Assembly: GCA_041178545.1 (NCBI GenBank)
Contig: JBEGVB010000036.1
Location: 1-20,342 of the forward strand
Source: JBEATZ01 sp041178545
Lineage (GTDB): Bacteria; Planctomycetota; UBA1135; UBA2386
Direction of reading: 5' to 3'
DNA: 20,342 bases
Shown here piece after piece: positions 13,984 to 20,342 of the stretch. The notes beneath the pieces are model-generated. The model was not told the origin of the DNA, ran no database searches, and saw nothing but the letters and a program-made list of their open reading frames with translations. Position 1 is the stretch's first letter. Each line of letters begins with the position of its first letter. The position numbers were made by a program, and so were the translations under genes.

Positions 13984-14994
13984 TCAGGTGCGCAGCGTAG
14001 CGGCGATGCGGCTCGCGAGGTCCACCATCCGGTTCACGTAGCCCCACTCGTTGTCGTACCACGCGAGCACCTTGACCATGCGGCCGTCCACCACCCGGGT
14101 GCTGAGGGCGTCGACGACCGCGCTGCGCGGGTCGCGCGCGAAGTCCGAGCTCACCAGTGGCTTGGTCTCGTACCCGAGGATGCCCTGCAGCGGCCCGGAA
14201 GCTGCAGCGGCGGCGAGCGCGCCATTCACCTCCTCGACCGTGGTGGCTCGCGCCACGTGGAAGGAACAGTCGGTGATCGATGCGTTCAGCACCGGGGCAC
14301 GCACGGCGATGCTGTCCAGCCTGCCGCGCAGCTCGGGCACGATGAGGGCGACAGCGGTGGCGGAGTTGGTCGTCGTGGGGATCAGGTTGGTGAGGGCGGA
14401 GCGGGCGCGCCGCGGGTCCTTGTCGGGCCGGTCGACCACCGACTGGGTGTTGGTCGGGTCGTGGATGGTGGTCACGAGGCCGCGCTCGATGCCGATCGCG
14501 TCGTGCAGCACGCGCACGACGGGAGCAAGGCAGTTGGTGGTGCAGGAGGCTGCGGTCACGACGGGCTCGGCCGCGAAGTCGCAGGTGCCGTGGTTGACGC
14601 CGTACACGAGGTTGGGCACGCCGGGCACCGGGTTGGACACCAGCACCTTGCGGGCACCGTTGCGGAAGTGCGGCTCGAGCTTCTCACGCGCCTTCACCCT
14701 GCCGCTGCAGTCGACGACGAGGTCGATCCCGAGTTCCCGCCAGGGCAGCGTGTCCCAGCTCTCGTGCTGCAGCAGGTGCATGCGCTGCGCACCCGCGTGG
14801 AGAACTGCGCCGTCTGCGCGGCACGCACGGTCCCAGCGGCCCTGGCTCGAGTCGAACTCCAGCAGGAGTGCGAGGGACTCCGGGTCGCCCTTGGGCTCGT
14901 TGACGGACACGACCTCGAGACCTGTCCGGTCGGCAGCGGCCCGGACGAAGAGCCTGCCCATCCGACCGAACCCGTTGACGGCAATGCGCACCAT
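13984..14994 (-). CDS. gap: ars-type glyceraldehyde-3-phosphate dehydrogenase
   Basis: The 336-residue enzyme has the usual family length. IAVNGFGRMGR (4-14) binds NAD, ASCTTNC (149-155) contains the catalytic C151, and H178 lies in TTIHDPTNTQ. VRAPVLNASITDCSF and WYDNEWGY are also present. The HDPTNTQ sequence, in place of the HSYTNDQ form of housekeeping enzymes, is typical of dehydrogenases encoded with ArsJ. In arsenate resistance it forms 1-arseno-3-phosphoglycerate for export by ArsJ. It is the first gene of the minus-strand operon, 117 bases from the divergent arsM. The ATG at 14994 matches the family N-terminus exactly; upstream sequence is not coding. Confidence 0.92.
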   Translation of the reverse strand: MVRIAVNGFGRMGRLFVRAAADRTGLEVVSVNEPKGDPESLALLLEFDSSQGRWDRACRADGAVLHAGAQRMHLLQHESWDTLPWRELGIDLVVDCSGRVKAREKLEPHFRNGARKVLVSNPVPGVPNLVYGVNHGTCDFAAEPVVTAASCTTNCLAPVVRVLHDAIGIERGLVTTIHDPTNTQSVVDRPDKDPRRARSALTNLIPTTTNSATAVALIVPELRGRLDSIAVRAPVLNASITDCSFHVARATTVEEVNGALAAAAASGPLQGILGYETKPLVSSDFARDPRSAVVDALSTRVVDGRMVKVLAWYDNEWGYVNRMVDLASRIAATLRT

Positions 14995-15007
14995 GGTGGG
15001 ACCGCGG

Positions 15008-15035
15008 ATTCTGCCGGGCACCGGGCGCGAGCCAA
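15008..15035 (-). promoter_or_regulatory. Candidate promoter of gap-arsJ
   Basis: The minus strand has TTGGCT (15035-15030), 16 bases, and CAGAAT (15013-15008), ending 13 bases before the gap ATG. Each box matches the sigma-70 consensus at four of six positions. No ArsR-type palindrome was recognised between the divergent genes. Confidence 0.3.
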
Positions 15036-15098
15036 CGACGAACCGGTTCCGCCCCGTCCTGCGCACATCGACCGAGCGCGGGCACGTGGCCTTCACCA

Positions 15099-15104
15099 TA
15101 TCTT
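15099..15104 (+). promoter_or_regulatory. Candidate -10 of arsM, leaderless spacing
   Basis: TATCTT ends seven bases before the arsM ATG at 15112. No SD lies in the intervening bases and no clear -35 is present 16-18 bases upstream, so an activator or other sigma factor may be needed. It fits the same short-leader pattern as other operon starts here. Confidence 0.35.
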
Positions 15105-15111
15105 GGTTTGC

Positions 15112-15933
15112 ATGGACGCCACCCAACGGACCGACCGAGACGACATCCACGGCACCGTGCGCGAGCACTATGCGCGCATCAGCGAGACGGCGGGCGCCAC
15201 CTCCTGCGCCCCGGGCTGCTGCGGAGCCAACCCGGGAGCCTCGGTGGCACTCGGCTACTCCATGGAGGAGTTGGGGACGTTGCCGGAGGGAGCCAACCTC
15301 GGCCTCGGCTGCGGCAACCCGCAGGCACTTGCAGCACTCCGGCCGGGCGAGGTGGTGCTCGACCTGGGCAGCGGCGGGGGCATCGACTGCTTCCTCGCCG
15401 CCCGCAAGGTCGGCCCGCAAGGTCGCGCCATCGGCATCGACATGACGCCCGAGATGCTGGCGCGCGCGCGTGCAGCCGCGAAGCGACTCGGACTCGCCAA
15501 CGTCGAGTTCCGGCTCGGCGAGATCGAGCACCTGCCGGTCGCGGACGGGAGCGTCGACGTGATCCTCTCCAACTGCGTGGTCAACCTCTCGCCCGACAAG
15601 CCACAGGTGTTCCGCGAGGCACTGCGGGTGTTGCGACCGGGCGGCAGGCTGGCGATCGCCGACGTGGTGGCCCTCCGCGACATCCCGACGCACCTCGCTG
15701 CCCAGGCAGCCACCTGGTCGGGCTGCGTCTCGGGTGCCGCCGCAGTGCGCGACCTGGAACGCTGGCTGCGCGAGGCAGGGTTCACGGACATCCGTGTGCA
15801 CGTGAAGCCCGAGAGCCGCGCCGTGATCGCAACATGGTTCCCCGGCAGCGGAGCGGAGGACCACGTGGCGAGCGCGACCATCGAGGCAGTGAAACCCGGT
15901 GCGTGCGGCTGCGGGCCCGGCACCTGCGGCTGA
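15112..15933 (+). CDS. arsM: Arsenite S-adenosylmethionine methyltransferase ArsM
   Basis: The 273-residue enzyme methylates trivalent arsenic stepwise with SAM, using cysteine thiolates. The SAM site is VLDLGSGGGIDCFLA (82-96), with GIDMTPEML after it. The three catalytic cysteines expected for ArsM are visible: C67 in GLGCGNP, C155 in SNCVVNLS and C205 in SGCVSGA. Further cysteines occur at C36-C37 (APGCCGAN) and in the tail (C265, C267, C272), a frequent feature of bacterial ArsM proteins that may help capture arsenite. It diverges from gap-arsJ, giving two separate arsenic routes (methylation and export of arseno-phosphoglycerate) from one intergenic region. No arsR, arsC, acr3 or arsB is in the window. 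The start codon gives the family N-terminus (VREHYARIS shortly after). Confidence 0.93.
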   Translation: MDATQRTDRDDIHGTVREHYARISETAGATSCAPGCCGANPGASVALGYSMEELGTLPEGANLGLGCGNPQALAALRPGEVVLDLGSGGGIDCFLAARKVGPQGRAIGIDMTPEMLARARAAAKRLGLANVEFRLGEIEHLPVADGSVDVILSNCVVNLSPDKPQVFREALRVLRPGGRLAIADVVALRDIPTHLAAQAATWSGCVSGAAAVRDLERWLREAGFTDIRVHVKPESRAVIATWFPGSGAEDHVASATIEAVKPGACGCGPGTCG

Positions 15934-15961
15934 ACCGCGCGACCGCTGGCCCGGCGGCCGC

Positions 15962-16621
15962 CTAGACCACAACCATCACGTCCTCCAGCGGCCTGCGCAC
16001 CATGGCGGCTGCCGGCACCCTGCAGTCCGCTGCCGGGTGTCCCATGGGGACCAGCAGGAAGGGTCGCTCGTGCTGCGGACGACCCAGCACCTCGCCGAGG
16101 AATCCCATCGGGCTCGGGGTGTGCGTGAGCGTCGCGAGGCCGGCATGGTGCGCCGCCGCGAGCAGGAACCCGGTTGCGATCCCGCAGCTCTCCTTGAGGT
16201 AGTAGACCTGGCTCCCGTCGTCGAGGTGCGTCAGCTGGAACACCACGACCAGCCAGGGCGCCACCTCGAGGAAGGACTTGTCCGGGTCGGTGCCCAGCGG
16301 GGCGAGGTCGCGCAGCCACTCCTCGTTGGCGCGGCGCTGGTAGAACTCGCGCTCTTCCTGCTCCGCGGCCAGCCGGATCCTCCGCTTGGTTGCGGCATCC
16401 TGCACACAGACGAACCGCCAGGGTTGCTTGTTGGCCCCGCTCGGCGCGCCGTGGGCCGTGCGGACGACCCACTCGATGGTCTCGCGGGAGACCGGGCGGT
16501 CGCTGAAGTGGCGCACCGACCGGCGTGTGCGCATCACCTGGTGGAACGCGCGCGCCGCATCCTCGGGTGGCTGCGAGGGGACCGCACGCTCGGGCAGGGG
16601 CACCAGTTCGGGGACGCTCAT
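15962..16621 (-). CDS. FMN nitroreductase-fold protein, iodotyrosine deiodinase-like
   Basis: The flavoprotein has 219 residues. RTRRSVRHFSDRPV (31-44) and APSGANKQPWRF (59-70) bind FMN, as in all nitroreductases. In addition, an E90-x3-Y94 pair (EEREFY) and K115 (DPDKSFLEVAP) match the active-site lid residues Glu, Tyr and Lys that hold the halotyrosine substrate in iodotyrosine deiodinases (IYD), and LTHTPSPMGFLGEVLGRPQ follows where IYD has its TTTPLN...LGRP segment. This points to reductive dehalogenation or a related reaction on an aromatic amino acid rather than nitro reduction, though the substrate is unproved. The ATG at 16621 was preferred over 16813 because a TACCAT box lies six bases upstream and the extension is not protein-like. 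It converges with arsM across 28 bases; a role in arsenic metabolism is not implied. Confidence 0.82.
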   Translation of the reverse strand: MSVPELVPLPERAVPSQPPEDAARAFHQVMRTRRSVRHFSDRPVSRETIEWVVRTAHGAPSGANKQPWRFVCVQDAATKRRIRLAAEQEEREFYQRRANEEWLRDLAPLGTDPDKSFLEVAPWLVVVFQLTHLDDGSQVYYLKESCGIATGFLLAAAHHAGLATLTHTPSPMGFLGEVLGRPQHERPFLLVPMGHPAADCRVPAAAMVRRPLEDVMVVV

Positions 16622-16627
16622 GCGCCC

Positions 16628-16633
16628 ATGGTA
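16628..16633 (-). promoter_or_regulatory. -10 element with leaderless spacing
   Basis: The minus strand reads TACCAT, then GGGCGC, then the ATG at 16621. The TAnnAT-N6-ATG arrangement is the same as before 3591 and 12568. No SD is present in the short leader. Confidence 0.4.
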
Positions 16634-16732
16634 GTCAGGCCGCGCGCGCCCCCGACACCTTGGCATGGATTCGCAGCAGCGGAAGCCATTGGGGCCCAGT
16701 GCGACTTCCGCCAGCGCCCGCGACACTCCCGG

Positions 16733-16761
16733 TTGGCGCAGCGCGCGGTTCACGTTAAGAA
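16733..16761 (+). promoter_or_regulatory. Candidate promoter of the large secreted protein
   Basis: TTGGCG (16733-16738), 17 bases, TAAGAA (16756-16761). The predicted start near 16768 leaves a leader of about 48 bases before the ATG at 16816. AGGAG (16770-16774) lies within it, overlapping a possible GTG start at 16774 that would add 14 residues. The match is moderate and the start choice is not settled by it. Confidence 0.3.
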
Positions 16762-16815
16762 AGGGAAGTAGGAGTGCTTGGGAGCCTCCGACTCCAGACC
16801 TTGTCCCACCCATCC

Positions 16816-18411
16816 ATGCGCAACGCCCTTGTCGCCACCGTGCTGCTCGCTGCAGCGTCTCTCTCGGCCCAGTCGCCCCTCACCACCACCTATGCGGGTG
16901 GCAACGGCCTGGGAGCAGGCTCGACGATCTATTTCGACCTGCAGGTCACCCTGCCGATCACCATCAACCAGATCGACGTGAACTCGTCGGCGGCGGCCTC
17001 GACCTCCGGCACCATCGACGTGCGTACCTGTCCCACGACCTACGTGGGCAACGACACCAACGCTGCAGCGTGGACGCTCGTCGGCTCGGGTGCCGCAGTC
17101 GCCGCAGGCAACGGCCTCCCTACCCCCGTGACCCTCACCTCGCCGTTCACGCTGGTCCCGGGCAGCTACGGCATCGCCATCACGTACAACGGCATCGGCC
17201 AGAACTACACGAACGGCAACGGCACCACGGTCCCTGGCAGCGGCACCAACCAGACCTACACCACCGCCGAGTTCACCCTGCTCGCAGGAGCAAGCTCGGG
17301 TGGCGCACCGGGCACGGCCATCTGCTGCAACCCGCGAGTGTTCAACGGCTCGATCTACTACGTCCTCGGCAGCGGAGCCTTCGCCACCCGCACCAGCTTC
17401 GGCGCAGGCTGCCTGAACACCTCGTCCTCGTTCTTCGAGACCTTCGGCAACGGCCTGTTCGACCTCTCGGGCCAGGGCGGCGCGACCAACAGCCTGCTCC
17501 TCAACCCGACCGGCGCCGGTGGCTACGCCGTGCTGCCCGGCTCCAACACCTTCTACGCCCCCACGTCGGCCAACCTCGGCATGACGGACGACAGCGTCAA
17601 CACGCAGACCCTGCCGTTCCCGTGGATCACGCCCACGGGCGTCACCACCACGGTGGTGATCAGTTCCAACGGGTTCCTGTGGAGCGCGGCCAACGCGGCC
17701 AACGGTTGCTGCAACGGTGACCCGGCCCTGTTCTTCTCGCAGGCCGAGCGCTACGCGGTCCTGTGGCAGGACCTCAACCCTTCCACCGGCGGCACGGTGC
17801 ACTTCGACGTCGACCCCAGCGGCCAGGTGGCCTACGTGACCTGGCTCAACGTGCCGGAGTACGCCCAGGCTGCCAACCTCAACACCTTCCAGGTGGCCAT
17901 CTTCGCGTCTGGCGCGGTGGAGTACCGCTGGCAGCAGTGCGGCAACATCAGCCACACCATCCTCGTGGGCTACACCCGCGGCCTCGGTGCCCGCAACCCG
18001 GGCCCCATCGACATCTCCGCCACCGTGCCCTTCGTGACCCAGCCGGACCGCGTGCCGCTGGCCCTCACCACCTCGGCGCGCCCGGTCCTTGGCACCTCCT
18101 TCAACTGGGTCACCAACAACGTGCCCAGCACCTCGGTGGTTGGGATCCTCGGCCTCGGCTTCAGCTCCATCACCCCGCCCTTCGACCTGGCCCTGCTCGG
18201 TGCACCGGGGTGCTTCCAGCACGTGGGTGTCAGTGCCACGGCTGCCTATCTGCCCACCAACGGAACAGGCACCCTGCCGGTCGCGATCCCCAACAGCCCC
18301 AACCTCGCGGGCGTCCGGTTCTTCGCACAGTCGCTGGCGCTCGACCCGAGCATCAACGCGCTCGGTGCGATCACGTCCAACGGGCTCGACCTGCTGATGA
18401 ACCCCAACTGA
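16816..18411 (+). CDS. Large secreted protein with nidogen-like and planctomycete domains
   Basis: The 531-residue exported protein has a signal peptide at residues 1-19 (MRNALVATVLLAAASLSAQ). Residues 20-195 look like a beta-sandwich rich in Thr, Gly and Asn. Residues about 205-400 hold a segment resembling the nidogen-type domain, with YAVLWQDLNPS, VHFDVDPSGQVAYVTW and NTFQVAIFASGAVEYRW in order. The final 120 residues are the C-terminal module common in planctomycete secreted proteins, with LPVAIPNSPNLAGVRFFAQS; the 1662-2459 product has a related run. CC pairs (170-171, 298-299) suggest disulphides. Low charge and high Thr/Ser/Gly/Asn fit an extracellular adhesive or structural protein. 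The GTG at 16774 is a possible alternative start. It ends at a strong terminator. Function is not known. Confidence 0.85.
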   Translation: MRNALVATVLLAAASLSAQSPLTTTYAGGNGLGAGSTIYFDLQVTLPITINQIDVNSSAAASTSGTIDVRTCPTTYVGNDTNAAAWTLVGSGAAVAAGNGLPTPVTLTSPFTLVPGSYGIAITYNGIGQNYTNGNGTTVPGSGTNQTYTTAEFTLLAGASSGGAPGTAICCNPRVFNGSIYYVLGSGAFATRTSFGAGCLNTSSSFFETFGNGLFDLSGQGGATNSLLLNPTGAGGYAVLPGSNTFYAPTSANLGMTDDSVNTQTLPFPWITPTGVTTTVVISSNGFLWSAANAANGCCNGDPALFFSQAERYAVLWQDLNPSTGGTVHFDVDPSGQVAYVTWLNVPEYAQAANLNTFQVAIFASGAVEYRWQQCGNISHTILVGYTRGLGARNPGPIDISATVPFVTQPDRVPLALTTSARPVLGTSFNWVTNNVPSTSVVGILGLGFSSITPPFDLALLGAPGCFQHVGVSATAAYLPTNGTGTLPVAIPNSPNLAGVRFFAQSLALDPSINALGAITSNGLDLLMNPN

Positions 18412-18447
18412 CCGTCTGCGGGACCGGCACCAGCTGTCCCCCTCGCC

Positions 18448-18484
18448 CCGGCCGGCGCCCATGCGGGTGCCGGCCGGTTTCGTT
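18448..18484 (+). terminator. Intrinsic terminator after the secreted protein
   Basis: CCGGCCGGCGCCC (18448-18460) pairs with GGGTGCCGGCCGG (18465-18477) around an ATGC loop, giving 13 pairs with one G-U wobble, followed by TTTCGTT. It lies 36 bases after the stop codon at 18411. This is the clearest rho-independent terminator in the window. Confidence 0.85.
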
Positions 18485-18529
18485 GGTGCGGTCCCGGCTT
18501 GTGGGATGCGCCAGAGGGGACCCAAGGCG

Positions 18530-18577
18530 GCCGGGATGCGTCTGCGTCCGGATCCCGGCTGACACCCAGATCTGGGT
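18530..18577. repeat. Two inverted repeats between convergent genes
   Basis: GCCGGGAT (18530-18537) pairs with ATCCCGGC (18552-18559) across 14 bases, and just beside it ACCCAGATCTGGGT (18564-18577) is a perfect 14-base palindrome. They lie 33-80 bases beyond the ccoG stop on the minus strand, so they may end that transcript, but no T-run follows. A paired-site protein target is another reading. Confidence 0.45.
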
Positions 18578-18609
18578 CCCTCGTTCGCGCTCGGTCGCGA
18601 CCCGGGTGC

Positions 18610-20037
18610 TCAACGCGCCTGGGTCGGGCCGAGGATGGTGGCGGTGGCCAGCTGCTCGATGGGCTCCATGCCCTCGGCATGTGCGGTGATCGTGAGTTGC
18701 GCCTGCTCGCCCTTGTGCAGGGTGGCCTCGGGCACCTTCACCTGCACGACGATGCGCCAGTCGGCAAGGCTGTCCAGTTCGACCTCGGGCTGGGCGATCT
18801 CGTACACCGCGCCCTCGGGACCGCGCCCTGCAACCGTGAAGCGTGCCTTGTGCGGCAGTTTGTTGACGAGGTGCAGCACGAACAGGTTGTGCACCTGGCC
18901 GTCCACGAAGCGTGCCGGGGCCCCGGCGGACCGCAGCAGGTTGGCCTCGAACGCCTGCCGGCTGCTTGCTGCCAAGGCGAACGCCGTCACGCCCATCACC
19001 AGCAACCCGCTGTAGAGCGCCACGCGCGGACGGAAGAACCGACGGGCGTTGCCGAGGAAGCCGTTGCCACTGTCGTAGCGGACGAGACCCTTGGGCTTGC
19101 CCAGTTTGGTCATCACGTCGTCGCAGGCGTCGATGCAGTTGGCGCAGCCGACACACTCCATCTGCGTGCCGTTCCGGATGTCGATACCCGTGGGGCACAC
19201 GGCGACGCAGCGGAAGCAGTCGACGCAGTCGCCGTTGCCCCCCTTGTCCTCGTGGCCGCGTGGCTCGCCACGCTTGTTGTCGTAGCCGACGATGACGGTG
19301 TCGGGGTCGTAGAGGACACCCTGCAGGCGGCCGTAGGGGCACACGACGACACAGGTCTGTTCGCGGAACCACGTGAAGTTCACGAACAACAGGAGCGTGG
19401 ACACGCTCACGAACAGGAACGCCGTCATGTGCTGCGCGGGCGGCGAGGTGACGGCCTGCAGGACCTCGCGCACCGGCATGAAGTAGCCGAGGAAGGAGTG
19501 CGCGACGACAAAGGCAATGGCGAAGAAGATGGCCAGCTTGGTGCCGCGGCGCAGGACCTTCTGCAGTGTCGGTGCCGAGGCATCCAGCTTGCGGCGCGCG
19601 GCCGGTGGCCCCTCGACCAGGCGCTCGATGCGCCGGAACACGCCCTCGAGGAAGACGGTCTGCGGACAGGCGTAGCCGCACCAGATCCTGCCGAACAACG
19701 CGGCAACGACGATGAGCGTGAAGCCGATGCCCGAGAGGTAGAAGAACGCGAGCCAGAAGTCCTGCGCGTTGAAGGTCCTGCCGAACAAGTAGAAGTGGCG
19801 CGCGGCGATGTCGATGAGGATCGCCGGCTTGCCGCCGACGGTGACCCACGGCATCGCCAGGTAGACGACGATGAGCACCAGCCAGAGCAGGTGCTTGCGC
19901 CGCTGGTAGCGACCATGGACGTCCGCAGGGTGGATCGCGTTGCGCGAACCGTCCGCGTTGACGGTGAAGAGCGAGTCGAGGTCCGGCCTGCGGACCTCGG
20001 CACGCCTTGGCTTCTCGTCACCGCCGGTCGGGTTCAT
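18610..20037 (-). CDS. ccoG: CcoG cbb3 oxidase assembly protein (FixG/RdxA)
   Basis: The 475-residue membrane iron-sulphur protein has five or so helices (first LLWLVLIVVYLAMPW, about 50-64). CGYACPQTVFLEG (120-132) and CVVVCPYGRLQG (229-240) are the paired CxxxCP motifs of the family. Two ferredoxin-type 4Fe-4S sites follow: C271/C274/C277/C281 and C295/C298/C301/C305. The C-terminal 130 residues form the immunoglobulin-like domain of FixG proteins. CcoG acts in assembly of cbb3 cytochrome oxidase and has been shown in proteobacteria to reduce Cu(II) for the copper site. It starts four bases after the ccoP stop, so it is translated from the oxidase transcript. The ccoH, ccoI and ccoS genes that often follow are absent here. 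Confidence 0.95.
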   Translation of the reverse strand: MNPTGGDEKPRRAEVRRPDLDSLFTVNADGSRNAIHPADVHGRYQRRKHLLWLVLIVVYLAMPWVTVGGKPAILIDIAARHFYLFGRTFNAQDFWLAFFYLSGIGFTLIVVAALFGRIWCGYACPQTVFLEGVFRRIERLVEGPPAARRKLDASAPTLQKVLRRGTKLAIFFAIAFVVAHSFLGYFMPVREVLQAVTSPPAQHMTAFLFVSVSTLLLFVNFTWFREQTCVVVCPYGRLQGVLYDPDTVIVGYDNKRGEPRGHEDKGGNGDCVDCFRCVAVCPTGIDIRNGTQMECVGCANCIDACDDVMTKLGKPKGLVRYDSGNGFLGNARRFFRPRVALYSGLLVMGVTAFALAASSRQAFEANLLRSAGAPARFVDGQVHNLFVLHLVNKLPHKARFTVAGRGPEGAVYEIAQPEVELDSLADWRIVVQVKVPEATLHKGEQAQLTITAHAEGMEPIEQLATATILGPTQAR

Positions 20038-20041
20038 GGGC

Positions 20042-20342
20042 TCACTCGACCTTCTGGCCCTGCGGCTCCTTGCCCTGCACGTTCGTGTTGCGCAGGGTCA
20101 GCACGTAGGCCGCCGAGTGCTGCACGAACGCGGGGCCGAAGTTGGCCCACGACTGCATGCCCTTGTCGGGATAGCCCTTGAGGATGGTGTTGTGGATGTC
20201 CATCGGCTTGCCGCCGTGCAGCCAGTACGCGTCGGTCAGGTTGGGACCGATGGAGCCGGCGCCGTTGGGCAGGTGGCAGGAGGCACAGTTGGCGAGGAAG
20301 ATCTGCTGGCCCTTGGCGACCGCTGCAGGGTTTGCCGCGAGC
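20042..20342 (-). CDS. ccoP: CcoP, cbb3 oxidase diheme cytochrome c subunit (3' part)
   Basis: Only the last 99 codons are inside the window; the gene continues beyond base 20342. A haem c motif, CASCH, is followed by LPNGAGSIGPNLTDAYWLHG and then GMQSWANFGPAF, where the methionine is the likely axial ligand. This order and the ending APQG/EPQGQKV-type tail match the second cytochrome domain of CcoP (FixP). The protein passes electrons to the catalytic subunit of a high-affinity oxygen reductase. The stop is four bases before ccoG, indicating a cco operon running right to left. The rest of the operon lies outside the window. Confidence 0.88.
   Translation of the reverse strand, partial: LAANPAAVAKGQQIFLANCASCHLPNGAGSIGPNLTDAYWLHGGKPMDIHNTILKGYPDKGMQSWANFGPAFVQHSAAYVLTLRNTNVQGKEPQGQKVE

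Noticed and set aside
15962..16621. Nitroreductase-like gene as part of the ars operon
   Set aside because: It is convergent with arsM, has its own promoter box, and its active-site residues suggest an aromatic amino-acid substrate.
1..20342. tRNA, rRNA, riboswitch or phage attachment sites
   Set aside because: No cloverleaf, conserved rRNA sequence, riboswitch core or duplicated site was recognised by eye; a covariance-model scan was not possible here.

Overview
The window looks like chromosome of a high-GC bacterium, most likely a planctomycete (Planctomycetota). The main reasons are two secreted proteins with a C-terminal module typical of that phylum, tightly packed genes with strong third-position G/C, and few Shine-Dalgarno sequences. 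The assignment is inferred from protein style and was not tested by any search.

Layout. (1) 1-376: the tail of a beta-propeller-like gene, then a strong hairpin. (2) 377-1465 (-): an Rpn/YhgA-family PD-(D/E)XK nuclease. It has a repeat-built C-terminus and an internal, SD-preceded start codon that could make a separate 112-residue C-terminal protein. (3) 1662-3591: two convergent exported proteins of unknown role. (4) 3618-9719: a glycan block. A membrane GT-C-type glycosyltransferase and a coupled exported protein (-) diverge from a four-gene operon (+): polyprenyl-phosphate GT2, NAD-dependent epimerase, PLP sugar aminotransferase and SAM methyltransferase. Together they suggest synthesis of a methylated amino sugar, loading on a lipid carrier, and transfer outside the membrane. 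(5) 9740-10156 (-): a small two-helix membrane protein. (6) 10407-12568 (-): a MerR-family regulator overlapping a von Willebrand A-domain protein, with a clear promoter. (7) 12717-15933: an arsenic block, gap-arsJ (-) divergent from arsM (+). (8) 15962-16621 (-): a flavin nitroreductase-fold protein with the residue pattern of iodotyrosine deiodinases. (9) 16816-18411 (+): a large secreted protein ending at a good intrinsic terminator. (10) 18610-20342 (-): ccoG and the 3' end of ccoP, the end of a cbb3 oxidase cluster.

Two observations deserve most attention. First, the Rpn gene carries an intragenic start with one of the best ribosome binding sites in the window, matching the toxin/intragenic-antitoxin arrangement known for Rpn defence proteins. 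Second, seven first-of-operon genes have a TAnnnT hexamer ending only 6-8 bases before ATG, which points to leaderless mRNAs. No tRNA, rRNA, insertion sequence or CRISPR array was seen by eye.
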